Shown here in pieces: positions 51,970 to 59,656 of a stretch of DNA of 64,000 bases. A program made the position numbers and the translations under genes. Below the pieces are notes generated by a model. The model was given only the letters and a program-made list of their open reading frames with translations. It made no database searches and was not told the origin of the DNA. Position 1 is the first letter of the stretch, and every line of letters starts with the position of its first letter. The stretch spans positions 1 to 64,000 of the forward strand of contig NZ_JAHFZZ010000036.1 of assembly GCF_018603905.1 (NCBI RefSeq), given 5' to 3'. The stretch comes from Nonomuraea sp. NEAU-A123. Lineage in GTDB: Bacteria; Actinomycetota; Actinomycetes; Streptosporangiales; Streptosporangiaceae.

Positions 51970-52942
51970 GACGCAGACCCGTCAGACGCCGGGCGAGCCA
52001 TCGGACGGTCCGGTGGCGGGGACACAGGAGCGCCGGACGCCGGGGCTCGTGCCGGTGACCGAGACGATGCGCACCGCCGAGCGGCGCCCGCCCGAGCCGC
52101 CCGGGCTCGCGCAGCCGCCGGCCCGCCTGCCGTCGGCGTTCTGGCGGCTGCTCGGCTCCGAGCTGGGCCTGACGTTCCGGCGCCCGCGCAACCAGGTGAT
52201 GCTGGCCGTACTGGCGAGCGTGCCGGTGCTGATCGGCATCGGGCTGCGCATCGCCAGCGGCGACGAGGCCGTCGGCGGGCTCATCGGCGCCGTGGCGGGC
52301 AACAGCCTCATGCTGACGTTCGTCTCGTTCTCCGTCCTGGTGCTGCTGCTGATGCCGATCGCGGTGAGCGTGGTCGGCGGCGACTCGATCGCCGGCGAGG
52401 CGGGTGCGGGGACGCTGCGCTACCTGCTCGCCGCGCCGGCCGGCCGCACGAGGCTGCTGGTCGTGAAATACCTCAACGTGGTGGTGTTCGCCTACGCGGT
52501 GACCGTCGTGGTGGCGCTGTCGGCGCTCATCACCGGGCTGATCCTGTTCCCGGTGGGGCCGGTGACGCTGCTGTCGGGCAGCACGATCTCGGTGGCCGAC
52601 GGCCTGCTGCGGATCCTGATCAGCGTCGGGTACGTGGGCGCGGGCATGGCGGCGCTGGCGGCCGTGGCGGTGGCGCTGTCGACGTTCACCGAGGTGTCCA
52701 TCGGCGCCATCGCGGCGACGATGGTGCTGGTCATCGTCACCCAGGTGCTCCGGGCCATCCCGCAGCTCGAGGGGATCACGCCGTACCTGCTGCCCACCTG
52801 GTGGACCCGGTTCGACGCGGTGCTGCGCAGTCCGGTCGACTTCGCCAATCTCGGTCAGGGGCTGCTGGTCTTCGGGGCGTACATCCTGCTGTTCGGCTCC
52901 ATCGCCTGGGCCCGCTTCTCGGGCAAGGACATCACTTCGTGA
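51956..52942 (+). CDS. ABC-2-type permease
   Basis: It overlaps the ATPase gene by 14 bases. The 328-residue product has a hydrophilic N-terminal extension of about 60 residues rich in Pro, Thr and Arg, then six membrane segments, with EAGAGTLRYLLAAPAGRTRLLVVK being the cytoplasmic coupling region typical of ABC-2 exporters (NosY/YhfD-like). It is the channel partner of the preceding ATPase. Confidence 0.9.
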   Translation: MSTAETQTRQTPGEPSDGPVAGTQERRTPGLVPVTETMRTAERRPPEPPGLAQPPARLPSAFWRLLGSELGLTFRRPRNQVMLAVLASVPVLIGIGLRIASGDEAVGGLIGAVAGNSLMLTFVSFSVLVLLLMPIAVSVVGGDSIAGEAGAGTLRYLLAAPAGRTRLLVVKYLNVVVFAYAVTVVVALSALITGLILFPVGPVTLLSGSTISVADGLLRILISVGYVGAGMAALAAVAVALSTFTEVSIGAIAATMVLVIVTQVLRAIPQLEGITPYLLPTWWTRFDAVLRSPVDFANLGQGLLVFGAYILLFGSIAWARFSGKDITS

Positions 52943-52957
52943 CCGGCCCGGGCCGGT
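52942..52957. terminator. GC-rich palindrome between convergent genes
   Basis: ACCGGCCCGGGCCGGT is a 16-base perfect palindrome immediately after the permease stop codon and before the end of the convergent YcnI-like gene. As RNA it would fold poorly because it has no loop, so the terminator role is weak. Confidence 0.35.
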
Positions 52958-52989
52958 GAGATCCGACCCGGGCTTCACCCTTCCGGACC

Positions 52990-53736
52990 TCAGGACGGGC
53001 GGCGGCGGAGGGCCAGGATGGCGACCACGATGCCGATGACGCCCACCACGAGCCCCGCGCCGCCCAGCAGGCGCGCGGTGCCGTCCGAGGACGAGCCGGA
53101 CGACGCCGACGCCACCTGGGTGACCGACGGGGCCGCTGCCTTGTCGGCGGAGGCGGAGGCCGAGGCCGCGGGGGTCGACGCGTCGGCGTGGTGCGAGTCC
53201 GACGCGGTCGCGGGCGTCAGCTTGAGCGTCGGAACCGGGTGTTCCGCCTCGCTGCCGTCCGCCTTGGGAGCGTCGGCCCACTTGACCACCTCGCCGCCGG
53301 TGTACGTCTGCGTGGTCGGGAACGTGAGCTGATCAGTGTCCTCGGGCAACTGCCCCATGGACACCTCGAACTCCTGGAACTCACCCTTGCCGATCTTCCC
53401 GCCCGACCAGACGACCTTGGTGACGGCCTCCTTCAGCTCGCCGTACTCGGTCTTGACCGGCTTGGGCAGCTTGCCCTCGGTGACTTTGACGCTCCATCCC
53501 GGCACCGGCTTGACCGAGACGAACGCCAGCGGGTGATCGGTGGGGAAGGAGACCTCGACCTTGACGGTCGAGGCGTCGTCACGCTCGTTCGGCACCCGGA
53601 AGGCGACCTTGGAGAAGCCGCCCTGCTCGGCGGTGCCCGGGTTGATCGTGACATGGGCCAGCGCGGGAAGGGCGAGGCCGGCGGTGATCGCGGTGGCGGC
53701 GGCGAGAACGGTCGCGGCACGACGCATGAAGGGCAT
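52990..53736 (-). CDS. YcnI-like (DUF1775) copper-associated secreted protein
   Basis: The ATG at 53736 gives 248 residues. A signal peptide (AATVLAAATAITAGLALPALA) ends at the invariant His, so the mature protein begins HVTINPGTAEQGGF, the YcnI motif in which the N-terminal His binds Cu(II) in a histidine brace. The domain continues with FSKVAFRVPNERDDAST and VPGWSVKVTEG. A Ser/Ala/Thr-rich stretch and a C-terminal membrane helix (LLGGAGLVVGVIGIVVAILAL, then RRR) anchor it to the cell surface. It is thought to act in copper delivery or copper homeostasis. No CopD- or PCu(A)C-type gene is adjacent. Confidence 0.92.
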   Translation of the reverse strand: MPFMRRAATVLAAATAITAGLALPALAHVTINPGTAEQGGFSKVAFRVPNERDDASTVKVEVSFPTDHPLAFVSVKPVPGWSVKVTEGKLPKPVKTEYGELKEAVTKVVWSGGKIGKGEFQEFEVSMGQLPEDTDQLTFPTTQTYTGGEVVKWADAPKADGSEAEHPVPTLKLTPATASDSHHADASTPAASASASADKAAAPSVTQVASASSGSSSDGTARLLGGAGLVVGVIGIVVAILALRRRPS

Positions 53737-53785
53737 GATGAAACTCCACTGGGAATGATCGACGGATCGAGAAGGTGTCAGAGGT

Positions 53786-54319
53786 TCAGGCGGGCAGTGG
53801 AGGACCACGCCTGGCGACACAGTGCAGGAGGAGCGGATCGAGTGGGACGATCCGGACGATCACGATCGGGACGGCCTGTCGCACGGCCGCGACGGCGACC
53901 GGGCGCAGCAGCGTCAGACGGTGGCCGAGGCGGTGCAGCAGCGCCCAGAGCGCGCTCTCGCCACGCGCCAGCCACCACCCCGTGATCAGCGTGGCCGTCA
54001 GGTGGGCCAGCAGCATGCCGGCGCCCTCGCTGAGCCCGCGGCCGTGCGGATGCGCGGTGACGTAGGCGGTGCCGTCGGTGCCGAACAACTCGTGCAGCCC
54101 GAGCTGGGCGCTCACCAGCGCGACGTTGATCGTCGGGGCCGAGCGCTCCCGGCCGCCCAGCGCCAGGGCCGCCAGCAGTACGGCGCCGAGGCCGAGCGCG
54201 GCCGTGTGCGGCGCGGGAACCGAGCCGCCGCCCATCGCGTGCGCGAGCGCGGCGAGTCCCACGCAGACGGCGGTGAAGGCGGCCGTCCGCGCGAGCCTGA
54301 GGGGAAGTTCCGCGCGCAT
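53786..54319 (-). CDS. Membrane protein next to ycnI, unknown function
   Basis: The start is the ATG at 54319. The 177-residue product has four or five hydrophobic segments (about 12-28, 35-52, 92-112, 140-160) with His-rich elements LAHAMGG, LHELFGTDGTAYVTAHPHGRG and LLHRLGHRL. The His clusters would suit metal handling, and the gene ends 50 bases upstream of the YcnI-like gene on the same strand, so co-transcription is likely. No family is recognised. Confidence 0.7.
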   Translation of the reverse strand: MRAELPLRLARTAAFTAVCVGLAALAHAMGGGSVPAPHTAALGLGAVLLAALALGGRERSAPTINVALVSAQLGLHELFGTDGTAYVTAHPHGRGLSEGAGMLLAHLTATLITGWWLARGESALWALLHRLGHRLTLLRPVAVAAVRQAVPIVIVRIVPLDPLLLHCVARRGPPLPA

Positions 54320-54440
54320 GAGTGTGTCACATGCTCTCACGGGGGCAGGGTCCCGAGTGACCTCTACTCTCAAGCTGTGCAATGCCTGGTCGATTTGCGG
54401 CAATTGTCGCTAGGGTCGTGCCGAACCACGTTGACTTGGG

Positions 54441-54923
54441 GTGAGAACGTTGCGGCACTTTGCAGGATTGCTCATCGGAGTTGTGGTGACCGCAGCAGTG
54501 CTGGGCGGCGGCGGATGGGCCGTGCAGCAGGCGTTATCCAGCGCGGCGGCCAATCCGGCGGGCGGGCAGAAGATGTGGATCGCGCTCGGCTCGATGGCGG
54601 CGGTGGGGCTGGTCGTCGGGCTCGTGGTGGCGGGACGGGTGTCTCCGCTGGCCACGTTCGTGCCCTCGATGGTGCTCCTCGCCTGGACGGTGGTCTACTC
54701 CCTCGATGTCAACCGGGCGATCTCCCTGATCCCTGACGAGCCGTCGGTGAACCAGATCATCAGGGACATCGGGTTCGGTGACAAGACCATGCTGACCACG
54801 GGCGTCTTCGCCCTGCTCGGCGTGGCGATGTTCATCCCGGTGCTGATGCCGTCCCGCTGGGCGCGGCGGCACGAGGACGAGGACGAGGACTACGAGGAGA
54901 GCCCCCAGGGCAGCTATTACTGA
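54441..54923 (+). CDS. Four-helix membrane protein with acidic tail
   Basis: GTG 54441 gives 160 residues. Four membrane helices are seen (about 7-28, 46-64, 71-87, 117-138), then an acidic/polar cytoplasmic tail EDEDEDYEESPQG ending in YY. The helices contain no catalytic motif. It starts divergently from the membrane gene 53786-54319 and has no partner; function unknown. Confidence 0.75.
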   Translation: MRTLRHFAGLLIGVVVTAAVLGGGGWAVQQALSSAAANPAGGQKMWIALGSMAAVGLVVGLVVAGRVSPLATFVPSMVLLAWTVVYSLDVNRAISLIPDEPSVNQIIRDIGFGDKTMLTTGVFALLGVAMFIPVLMPSRWARRHEDEDEDYEESPQGSYY

Positions 54924-54953
54924 TCGTCGTCTTCGAGCCATAGGGTCGCGCGC

Positions 54954-55715
54954 TCAGCGGCTGCCGGTGTAGAGACGGGTGACCACGTCCTCGATCGTGG
55001 ACTGCTCGGGCGCCGTGGCCATCAGCTCGTCGAGCGTGCCGTCGAAGGCCAGCCGCCCGTGGTCGATCAGCATGACCCGGCGGCAGAGCCGCTCGATGTC
55101 GCCCAGGTCGTGCGTGGTCAGCAGCACGGTCGTGCCCTGCTCGGTGTTGAGCCGGCGCAGGAACGCCCGGATGCTCGACTTGCTGACCACGTCGAGCCCG
55201 ATCGTCGGCTCGTCGAGCACCAGCACGTCGGGCGCGTGCAGCAGCGCGGCGGCCAGGTCGCCGCGCATGCGCTGGCCCAGGCTGAGCTGGCGCACCGGCG
55301 TGCGGATGAAGCCGCCCAGGTCGAGCGTCTCGGTCAGCTCGTCGAGCCGGGTTTTGAAGACGTTGCGATCTACTTTGTAAAGGTGCCGGATCAGTTCGAA
55401 GCTGTCCCGCAGCGGCAGGTCCCACCACAGCGTCGTCCGCTGCCCGAACACCACGCCGATGCGCCGCGCCAGCGTCGTGCGCTTGCGCGAGGGGTCGAGC
55501 CCGGCCACCCGCACCCGGCCGGAGGTGGGCGTCAGGATGCCGCACAGCATCTTGATCGTGGTGGACTTGCCGGCGCCGTTGGGGCCGAGGTAGCCGACGA
55601 ACTCTCCCGGCGCCACGGTGAACGACAGGTCGCGTACGGCGTGGACGAGGTTCCCTTCGAGCTTGAGGCTCCGCTTCACCTTGAACGAGCGCCCGGCCCG
55701 GTCGAGCTCGATCAT
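54954..55715 (-). CDS. ABC transporter ATP-binding protein, DrrA-like
   Basis: The product has 253 residues, shorter than the 310-330 of most DrrA-type proteins because the C-terminal extension is missing. Walker A is GPNGAGKST (44-52), Q-loop FGQRTTLWWDLP, signature LSLGQRMR, Walker B VLVLDEPTIGLD, H-loop TTHDL. The Q-loop and its WWDLP sequence are typical of the ABC-2 family with the DUF990-type permeases. It is followed, 2 bases later, by two permease genes on the same strand, forming a three-gene exporter. Confidence 0.92.
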   Translation of the reverse strand: MIELDRAGRSFKVKRSLKLEGNLVHAVRDLSFTVAPGEFVGYLGPNGAGKSTTIKMLCGILTPTSGRVRVAGLDPSRKRTTLARRIGVVFGQRTTLWWDLPLRDSFELIRHLYKVDRNVFKTRLDELTETLDLGGFIRTPVRQLSLGQRMRGDLAAALLHAPDVLVLDEPTIGLDVVSKSSIRAFLRRLNTEQGTTVLLTTHDLGDIERLCRRVMLIDHGRLAFDGTLDELMATAPEQSTIEDVVTRLYTGSR

Positions 55716-55717
55716 CC

Positions 55718-56506
55718 CTAACTCCCCGTGGATCGGTAGTGCCGGATGCCCAGACGCCAGGCGAACCCGGCGAGCAGGGCGAGGACCAGGGCCGCGACCG
55801 GCCCGAGAAAGCGCATGAAGCCCGGAGTGCCGAACGGGTCGTCCCTGTCCAGCACGTAGAGGGCGGGCTGCCAGTTGACGAAGGCCAGCGGAAGCCCGTA
55901 GGTCACCCCGCGCACCAGCTCGCGGCCGTAGATGGCGAACGGGTACTGGGTGAGCTGGCCGGAGCCGTAGGTGAAGGCGTTGGTCACCTCAGACGCGTCG
56001 GTCAGCACGAACTGCACCGCCCCGGCCAGCGTCCACAGCGCCGCGAAGATGACCGCCCCCGTCGTGATCATGACGGGGATCATCCAGAGCCGCCCGGAGT
56101 CGAGGTCGAGGGCGCTGATCGAGTAGCCGAGCACGAGCGCCGCCTGTAGGACGCGGCCGATGCGGGTCGGCAGGAAACGGTCGGCCGCCATCTGGATCCA
56201 GGTGCTCACGGGCCGGATCAGCATGGTGTCGAACGTGCCCGCCTTGACGTGCTGGCTGATCCGGTCGATGTTGCTGACGAACATGTCGCAGAGGCAGAAG
56301 GCCACGTTCGCCGTGCCGTACAGGAAGAGTGTCTCCGCGCGGGAGAATCCGGCCAGAGAGGTGGTGTTGGCGAAGATGATGAGGATCACCGCCACGTCGG
56401 TGCCCGCCACGATGAGACCGAGCACGGACATCAGGGCGAACGAGGCCGGATAGGCCATCGCAGCGCGGGTCCACGTCCAGGCCAGCCGGAAATAGGCGCT
56501 AACCAC
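55718..56506 (-). CDS. ABC-2-type permease (DUF990/ABC2_membrane_6)
   Basis: GTG 56506 opens 262 residues with six hydrophobic helices. The N-terminal MVSAYFRLAWTWTRAAMAYPASF and the internal LIRPVSTWIQMAADRF loop match the ABC2_membrane_6 family. It overlaps the next permease gene by 8 bases, and both belong to the exporter driven by the ATPase at 54954-55715. Cargo is unknown. Confidence 0.9.
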   Translation of the reverse strand: MVSAYFRLAWTWTRAAMAYPASFALMSVLGLIVAGTDVAVILIIFANTTSLAGFSRAETLFLYGTANVAFCLCDMFVSNIDRISQHVKAGTFDTMLIRPVSTWIQMAADRFLPTRIGRVLQAALVLGYSISALDLDSGRLWMIPVMITTGAVIFAALWTLAGAVQFVLTDASEVTNAFTYGSGQLTQYPFAIYGRELVRGVTYGLPLAFVNWQPALYVLDRDDPFGTPGFMRFLGPVAALVLALLAGFAWRLGIRHYRSTGS

Positions 56507-57284
56507 CCTGGATCACCACCTTGTGGCGGATGGCCCGCGTCCCGAGCGCGCCGGCGGCGAGCAGCACCGCCGCCCAGCAGCCCTGGAACGCCAGGGTCTC
56601 CAGGACGGGCGCCTTGCCGAGGTAGAGGTCGGTAGGGGCCTGGACCATCGCGGCCCACGGCAGGGCCCTGGCCAGATCGCCGAGGATGCCCGGGAACAGG
56701 CTGAGTGGCAGCAGCATCCCGCTGAAGAGCGTGGTGAGCACCAGCGAGAACGCCCCCACGCCACGGTCGTCGATCAGCCAGCAGACCGACAGCGCGACCA
56801 GGTAGCGCCAGGCGAAGCTGACGATCACCCCGGCCAGGAAGCCGGCGAGGAAGGCGAGCCACTGCCCCGGCTCCGCGGGATGGGCGATGCCGAACAGCGC
56901 GGCGCCGAGCAGCATCGGCGGGATGCCGCGAGCGAAGAACAGGTACGCGGCCCTGCCCAGGTCCTCGGCGAGGGACCAGAGCTGGAGCGAGGCGGGGCGG
57001 ACGAGGTCGAGCGCGATGTCGCCGCTGCGGATCCGCTCCGGGATGGTGAGACCGGTGCCGAACAGCTGCATCGGGCCGATGCAGGCCTGGGTGATGAAGC
57101 AGAACGTGACGGCCTGGGTGACGTCGTAGCCGGCCAGACCGGGCCTGGCCTGCCAGAGGGCGATGAGGATGTAGGCGCGCAGGATGCCGAAGACGCTGTT
57201 GGTGAAGGCGCCCGCGACCGTGGCCCAGACGTAGGTGGCGTGCTTGCGGAAGCCGTACCGGACCAGCAGGGCGTAGAGGGGTAT
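56499..57284 (-). CDS. ABC-2-type permease, non-standard start likely
   Basis: Family similarity begins at IPLYALLVRYGFRKHATYVW and runs through six helices, with SGDIALDLVRPASLQLW as the coupling loop. No ATG, GTG or TTG lies in frame near that point. The only placed ribosome site, CGGAGG (57294-57299), is 9 bases before an ATA codon at 57284-57282. The longer in-frame ATG at 57425 adds about 47 arginine-rich residues unlike the family. The boundaries given use the ATA. It pairs with the permease downstream and overlaps it by 8 bases. Confidence 0.7.
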   Translation of the reverse strand: MPLYALLVRYGFRKHATYVWATVAGAFTNSVFGILRAYILIALWQARPGLAGYDVTQAVTFCFITQACIGPMQLFGTGLTIPERIRSGDIALDLVRPASLQLWSLAEDLGRAAYLFFARGIPPMLLGAALFGIAHPAEPGQWLAFLAGFLAGVIVSFAWRYLVALSVCWLIDDRGVGAFSLVLTTLFSGMLLPLSLFPGILGDLARALPWAAMVQAPTDLYLGKAPVLETLAFQGCWAAVLLAAGALGTRAIRHKVVIQGG

Positions 57285-57508
57285 GGTTTTGCACCTCCGG
57301 AGAGTGATGGCACGGTGACCAGCCGTGCCCGGACCCGCACGCGGGTCGGCCGATGGAAGCCTTGAATTATCTGCTTTCCGGTCAGTGATCCGCAACGCGA
57401 TAAACCGAGCGCCCGCGTGACACATCGCCGAAATAATCCCGTAAGCGAGGAGATACTTACTTGCGAGTAGAGCGATGTTCTAGGGGAAGGATATTCATCG
57501 GAGGACAC

Positions 57509-58483
57509 ATGGACCTGGATAGGGATGACACTCCCGACTACCCCTTGAGCTGGCAGGCTCGCGCGCTCACCGGTCTGATGCGCGGGACCCTCAAGCCGGC
57601 CTCCCACCTCCTGATGCGCCACCCCTTGACGATCGACTGCGCCGCCCGCTTCGGCGACCTGGCCCGGCTGCTGCCGCTGCGCCCGCCCGGCCACGTGGAC
57701 GTCGAGCCCGCCGCCTTCTCCGCGTGCGGCGGGGAGTGGGTGCGCGCGGGCGCCGCTCCCGACGAGGGCAAGGTGCTGCTGTACTTTCACGGCGGCGGCT
57801 ACTTCTCCTGCTCGCCCAGGACCCACCGGCCGATCACCTGGCGCCTGTCCGTCGCGGCCCGCCGCCCGGTGCTCGCCCTCGACTACCGCCAGGGGCCGGT
57901 CCACAAGCTGGCCGACTCCCTGAGCGACGCGCTGGACGCCTACGACTGCTTACTGAACCGCGGGTACGCGCCCGAGGACGTCCTGTTCGCCGGCGATTCG
58001 GCGGGCGGGCATCTCACGCTGGCCACCCTGCTCGCCCTGCGCGACCGGGGCCTGCCGCTGCCGGCCGCGGCCCTCTGCCTGTCGCCCTGGGCCGACCTGA
58101 CGGACCTGCCCAAGCGCGCGAACCGCTGGCAGGACCCCATGCTGGCGTCCAGTCGCATCCGCTGGCTGGCCCGGCGCTGGACCTCCGGCCTGGACCCGCG
58201 CGACCCCCTCGTGTCGCCCGTGCACGGCGACTTCACCGGCCTGCCGCCGCTCATGATCATCGCTGGCTCGACGGAGGTGCTCCGGGACGAGGCGCGGCGC
58301 GTGGCGGTCAATGCCAGGCGGGCGGGGGTGCCGGTGACGTACGAGGAGTGGCGGCGGATGCCGCACGTGTTCCCGATCCTGGCGGACGTGCTGCCCGAGG
58401 GCCGGCTGGCCTTCCGGCACATGGCGAGCTTCTTCGCCGCCGTCGCGGCCGCCCGGTCGTCCTCGCTGGAGGATGCGGCCTGA
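57509..58483 (+). CDS. HSL-family alpha/beta hydrolase (acetyl-hydrolase type)
   Basis: The ATG at 57509 follows CGGAGG. The 324-residue product has the hormone-sensitive-lipase oxyanion motif YFHGGGYFSCS (about 92-102), the nucleophile GDSAGG (about 165), Asp in IIAGSTEVLRDE and His in RRMPHVFPI. N-terminal residues 1-80 form a cap. It hydrolyses short-chain esters or acylated molecules, with no membrane segment. The upstream gap of 225 bases also serves the divergent permease. Confidence 0.9.
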   Translation: MDLDRDDTPDYPLSWQARALTGLMRGTLKPASHLLMRHPLTIDCAARFGDLARLLPLRPPGHVDVEPAAFSACGGEWVRAGAAPDEGKVLLYFHGGGYFSCSPRTHRPITWRLSVAARRPVLALDYRQGPVHKLADSLSDALDAYDCLLNRGYAPEDVLFAGDSAGGHLTLATLLALRDRGLPLPAAALCLSPWADLTDLPKRANRWQDPMLASSRIRWLARRWTSGLDPRDPLVSPVHGDFTGLPPLMIIAGSTEVLRDEARRVAVNARRAGVPVTYEEWRRMPHVFPILADVLPEGRLAFRHMASFFAAVAAARSSSLEDAA

Positions 58484-58608
58484 GACCCCCTTGACGCCCG
58501 AGGCTCTCTTGGTGATGACATGCTGGAGAGATCGCGGCGAGTGAAGGGTGTGCTGGTATCACCTGAATGGTGCCTCGTCGTCGCCGGGGCCGTTCAGAGT
58601 ATGACAGT

Positions 58609-58627
58609 GTAGGTTAGGCATACCTAA
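58609..58627 (+). promoter_or_regulatory. Iron box (IdeR/DmdR-type)
   Basis: GTAGGTTAGGCATACCTAA matches the consensus TTAGGTTAGGCTAACCTAA at most positions and is a palindrome around GGC. It lies 18 bases before the start of the siderophore-interacting protein, where an iron-loaded DtxR-family repressor would sit. Confidence 0.75.
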
Positions 58628-58644
58628 TATTCGAGGAGTGTCCG

Positions 58645-59478
58645 ATGGCTGACAAGCCCAGAGATCACCATCGCGGCGTCGTCGTGCGTACGGAGCGGAT
58701 CTCGCCCCACATGATCCGCGTCGTGGTCGGTGGTGAGGATCTGTGTGACTTCGCCACCTCAGGTCTCACCGACCACTATGTCAAGCTCGTCTTCCCGCAC
58801 GAGGGTGTCGACTACCCGACTCCCTTCAACGTCCAGCACGTACGCGAGACCATGCCCCGGGAGGTCTGGCCGCGGTTGCGCACCTACACCGTGCGGGCCT
58901 GGGACCCCGACGCCCAGGAGATGACGCTCGACTTCGTCTACCACGGCGACGAGGGCATCGCCGGGCCGTGGGCCGCGCGGGCCGTGCCCGGCGACGAGCT
59001 GTTCATGCTGGGCCCCGGCGGCGGCTACGTGCCGAGCCCGGAGGCCGGCTGGCACCTGCTCGTCGGTGACGAGAGCGCGCTCCCGGCGATCGCGGCCTCG
59101 CTGGAGGCGCTGCCCGAGGGCGCCCCCGCCCACGCCTTCATCGAGGTGGACGGGCCGGAGGAGGAGCAGAAGCTGCGGGTCACCGGTGACACGCGGCTGG
59201 TCTGGCTGCACCGCAACGGCGCGCCCGTCGGCGAGGCGCTGGTGAAGGCGGTGCGTGAGCTGGCGTTCCCGGAGGGTGACGTGCACGCGTTCGTCCACGG
59301 CGAGGCGGGGTTCGTCAAGGAGCTGCGGCGTCACCTCCGGGTCGATCGCCAGGTGCCGATGGAGCGGCTGTCGATCTCCGGCTACTGGCGGCTCGGGGCC
59401 GACGACGAGGGCTGGCGAGCCGTGAAGCGCGACTGGAACCGCCAGGTCGAAGCCGAGGAGGCCGCGGCGCTCGGCTAG
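58645..59478 (+). CDS. Siderophore-interacting (FAD-binding) reductase
   Basis: The product has 277 residues. RTERISPHMIRVVVGG opens the FAD-binding FR domain, RTYTVRAWDPD contains the R-x-Y-[TS] flavin motif, and FVYHGDEGIAGPWA and LLVGDESALPAIAASLEALP belong to the NAD(P)H part. RLSISGYWRLGADDEGWR is the family end signature. It is a ViuB/YqjH-type ferric-siderophore reductase that releases iron in the cytoplasm. The upstream iron box indicates repression by an IdeR/DmdR protein when iron is plentiful. No siderophore biosynthesis gene is in the window. Confidence 0.94.
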   Translation: MADKPRDHHRGVVVRTERISPHMIRVVVGGEDLCDFATSGLTDHYVKLVFPHEGVDYPTPFNVQHVRETMPREVWPRLRTYTVRAWDPDAQEMTLDFVYHGDEGIAGPWAARAVPGDELFMLGPGGGYVPSPEAGWHLLVGDESALPAIAASLEALPEGAPAHAFIEVDGPEEEQKLRVTGDTRLVWLHRNGAPVGEALVKAVRELAFPEGDVHAFVHGEAGFVKELRRHLRVDRQVPMERLSISGYWRLGADDEGWRAVKRDWNRQVEAEEAAALG

Positions 59479-59594
59479 GAGATCCCGGCTGCAGGTGGTA
59501 AAACGCCACTTCAGGCCGTCTAGTCACACCGCTTACTCACCTCAGGGGCACGACCGCCTTACCTCTGATACCCCTTCTGAAAACCGTGCGGCGA

Positions 59595-59648
59595 CCCTTC
59601 GCTAATGGGACAACAGTGTGCCTTGGCCGTGTCCCAGACAGCGAAGGG
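59595..59648 (+). promoter_or_regulatory. Long hairpin overlapping the kinase ribosome site
   Basis: CCCTTCGCT (59595-59603) pairs with AGCGAAGGG (59640-59648), and inside it GGGACA (59607-59612) pairs with TGTCCC (59630-59635), leaving a 17-base loop. The right outer arm contains AAGGG, the probable ribosome site of the kinase starting at 59657. As RNA it would hide that site; as DNA it could be a paired operator. Confidence 0.6.
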
Positions 59649-59656
59649 CGATCCGG

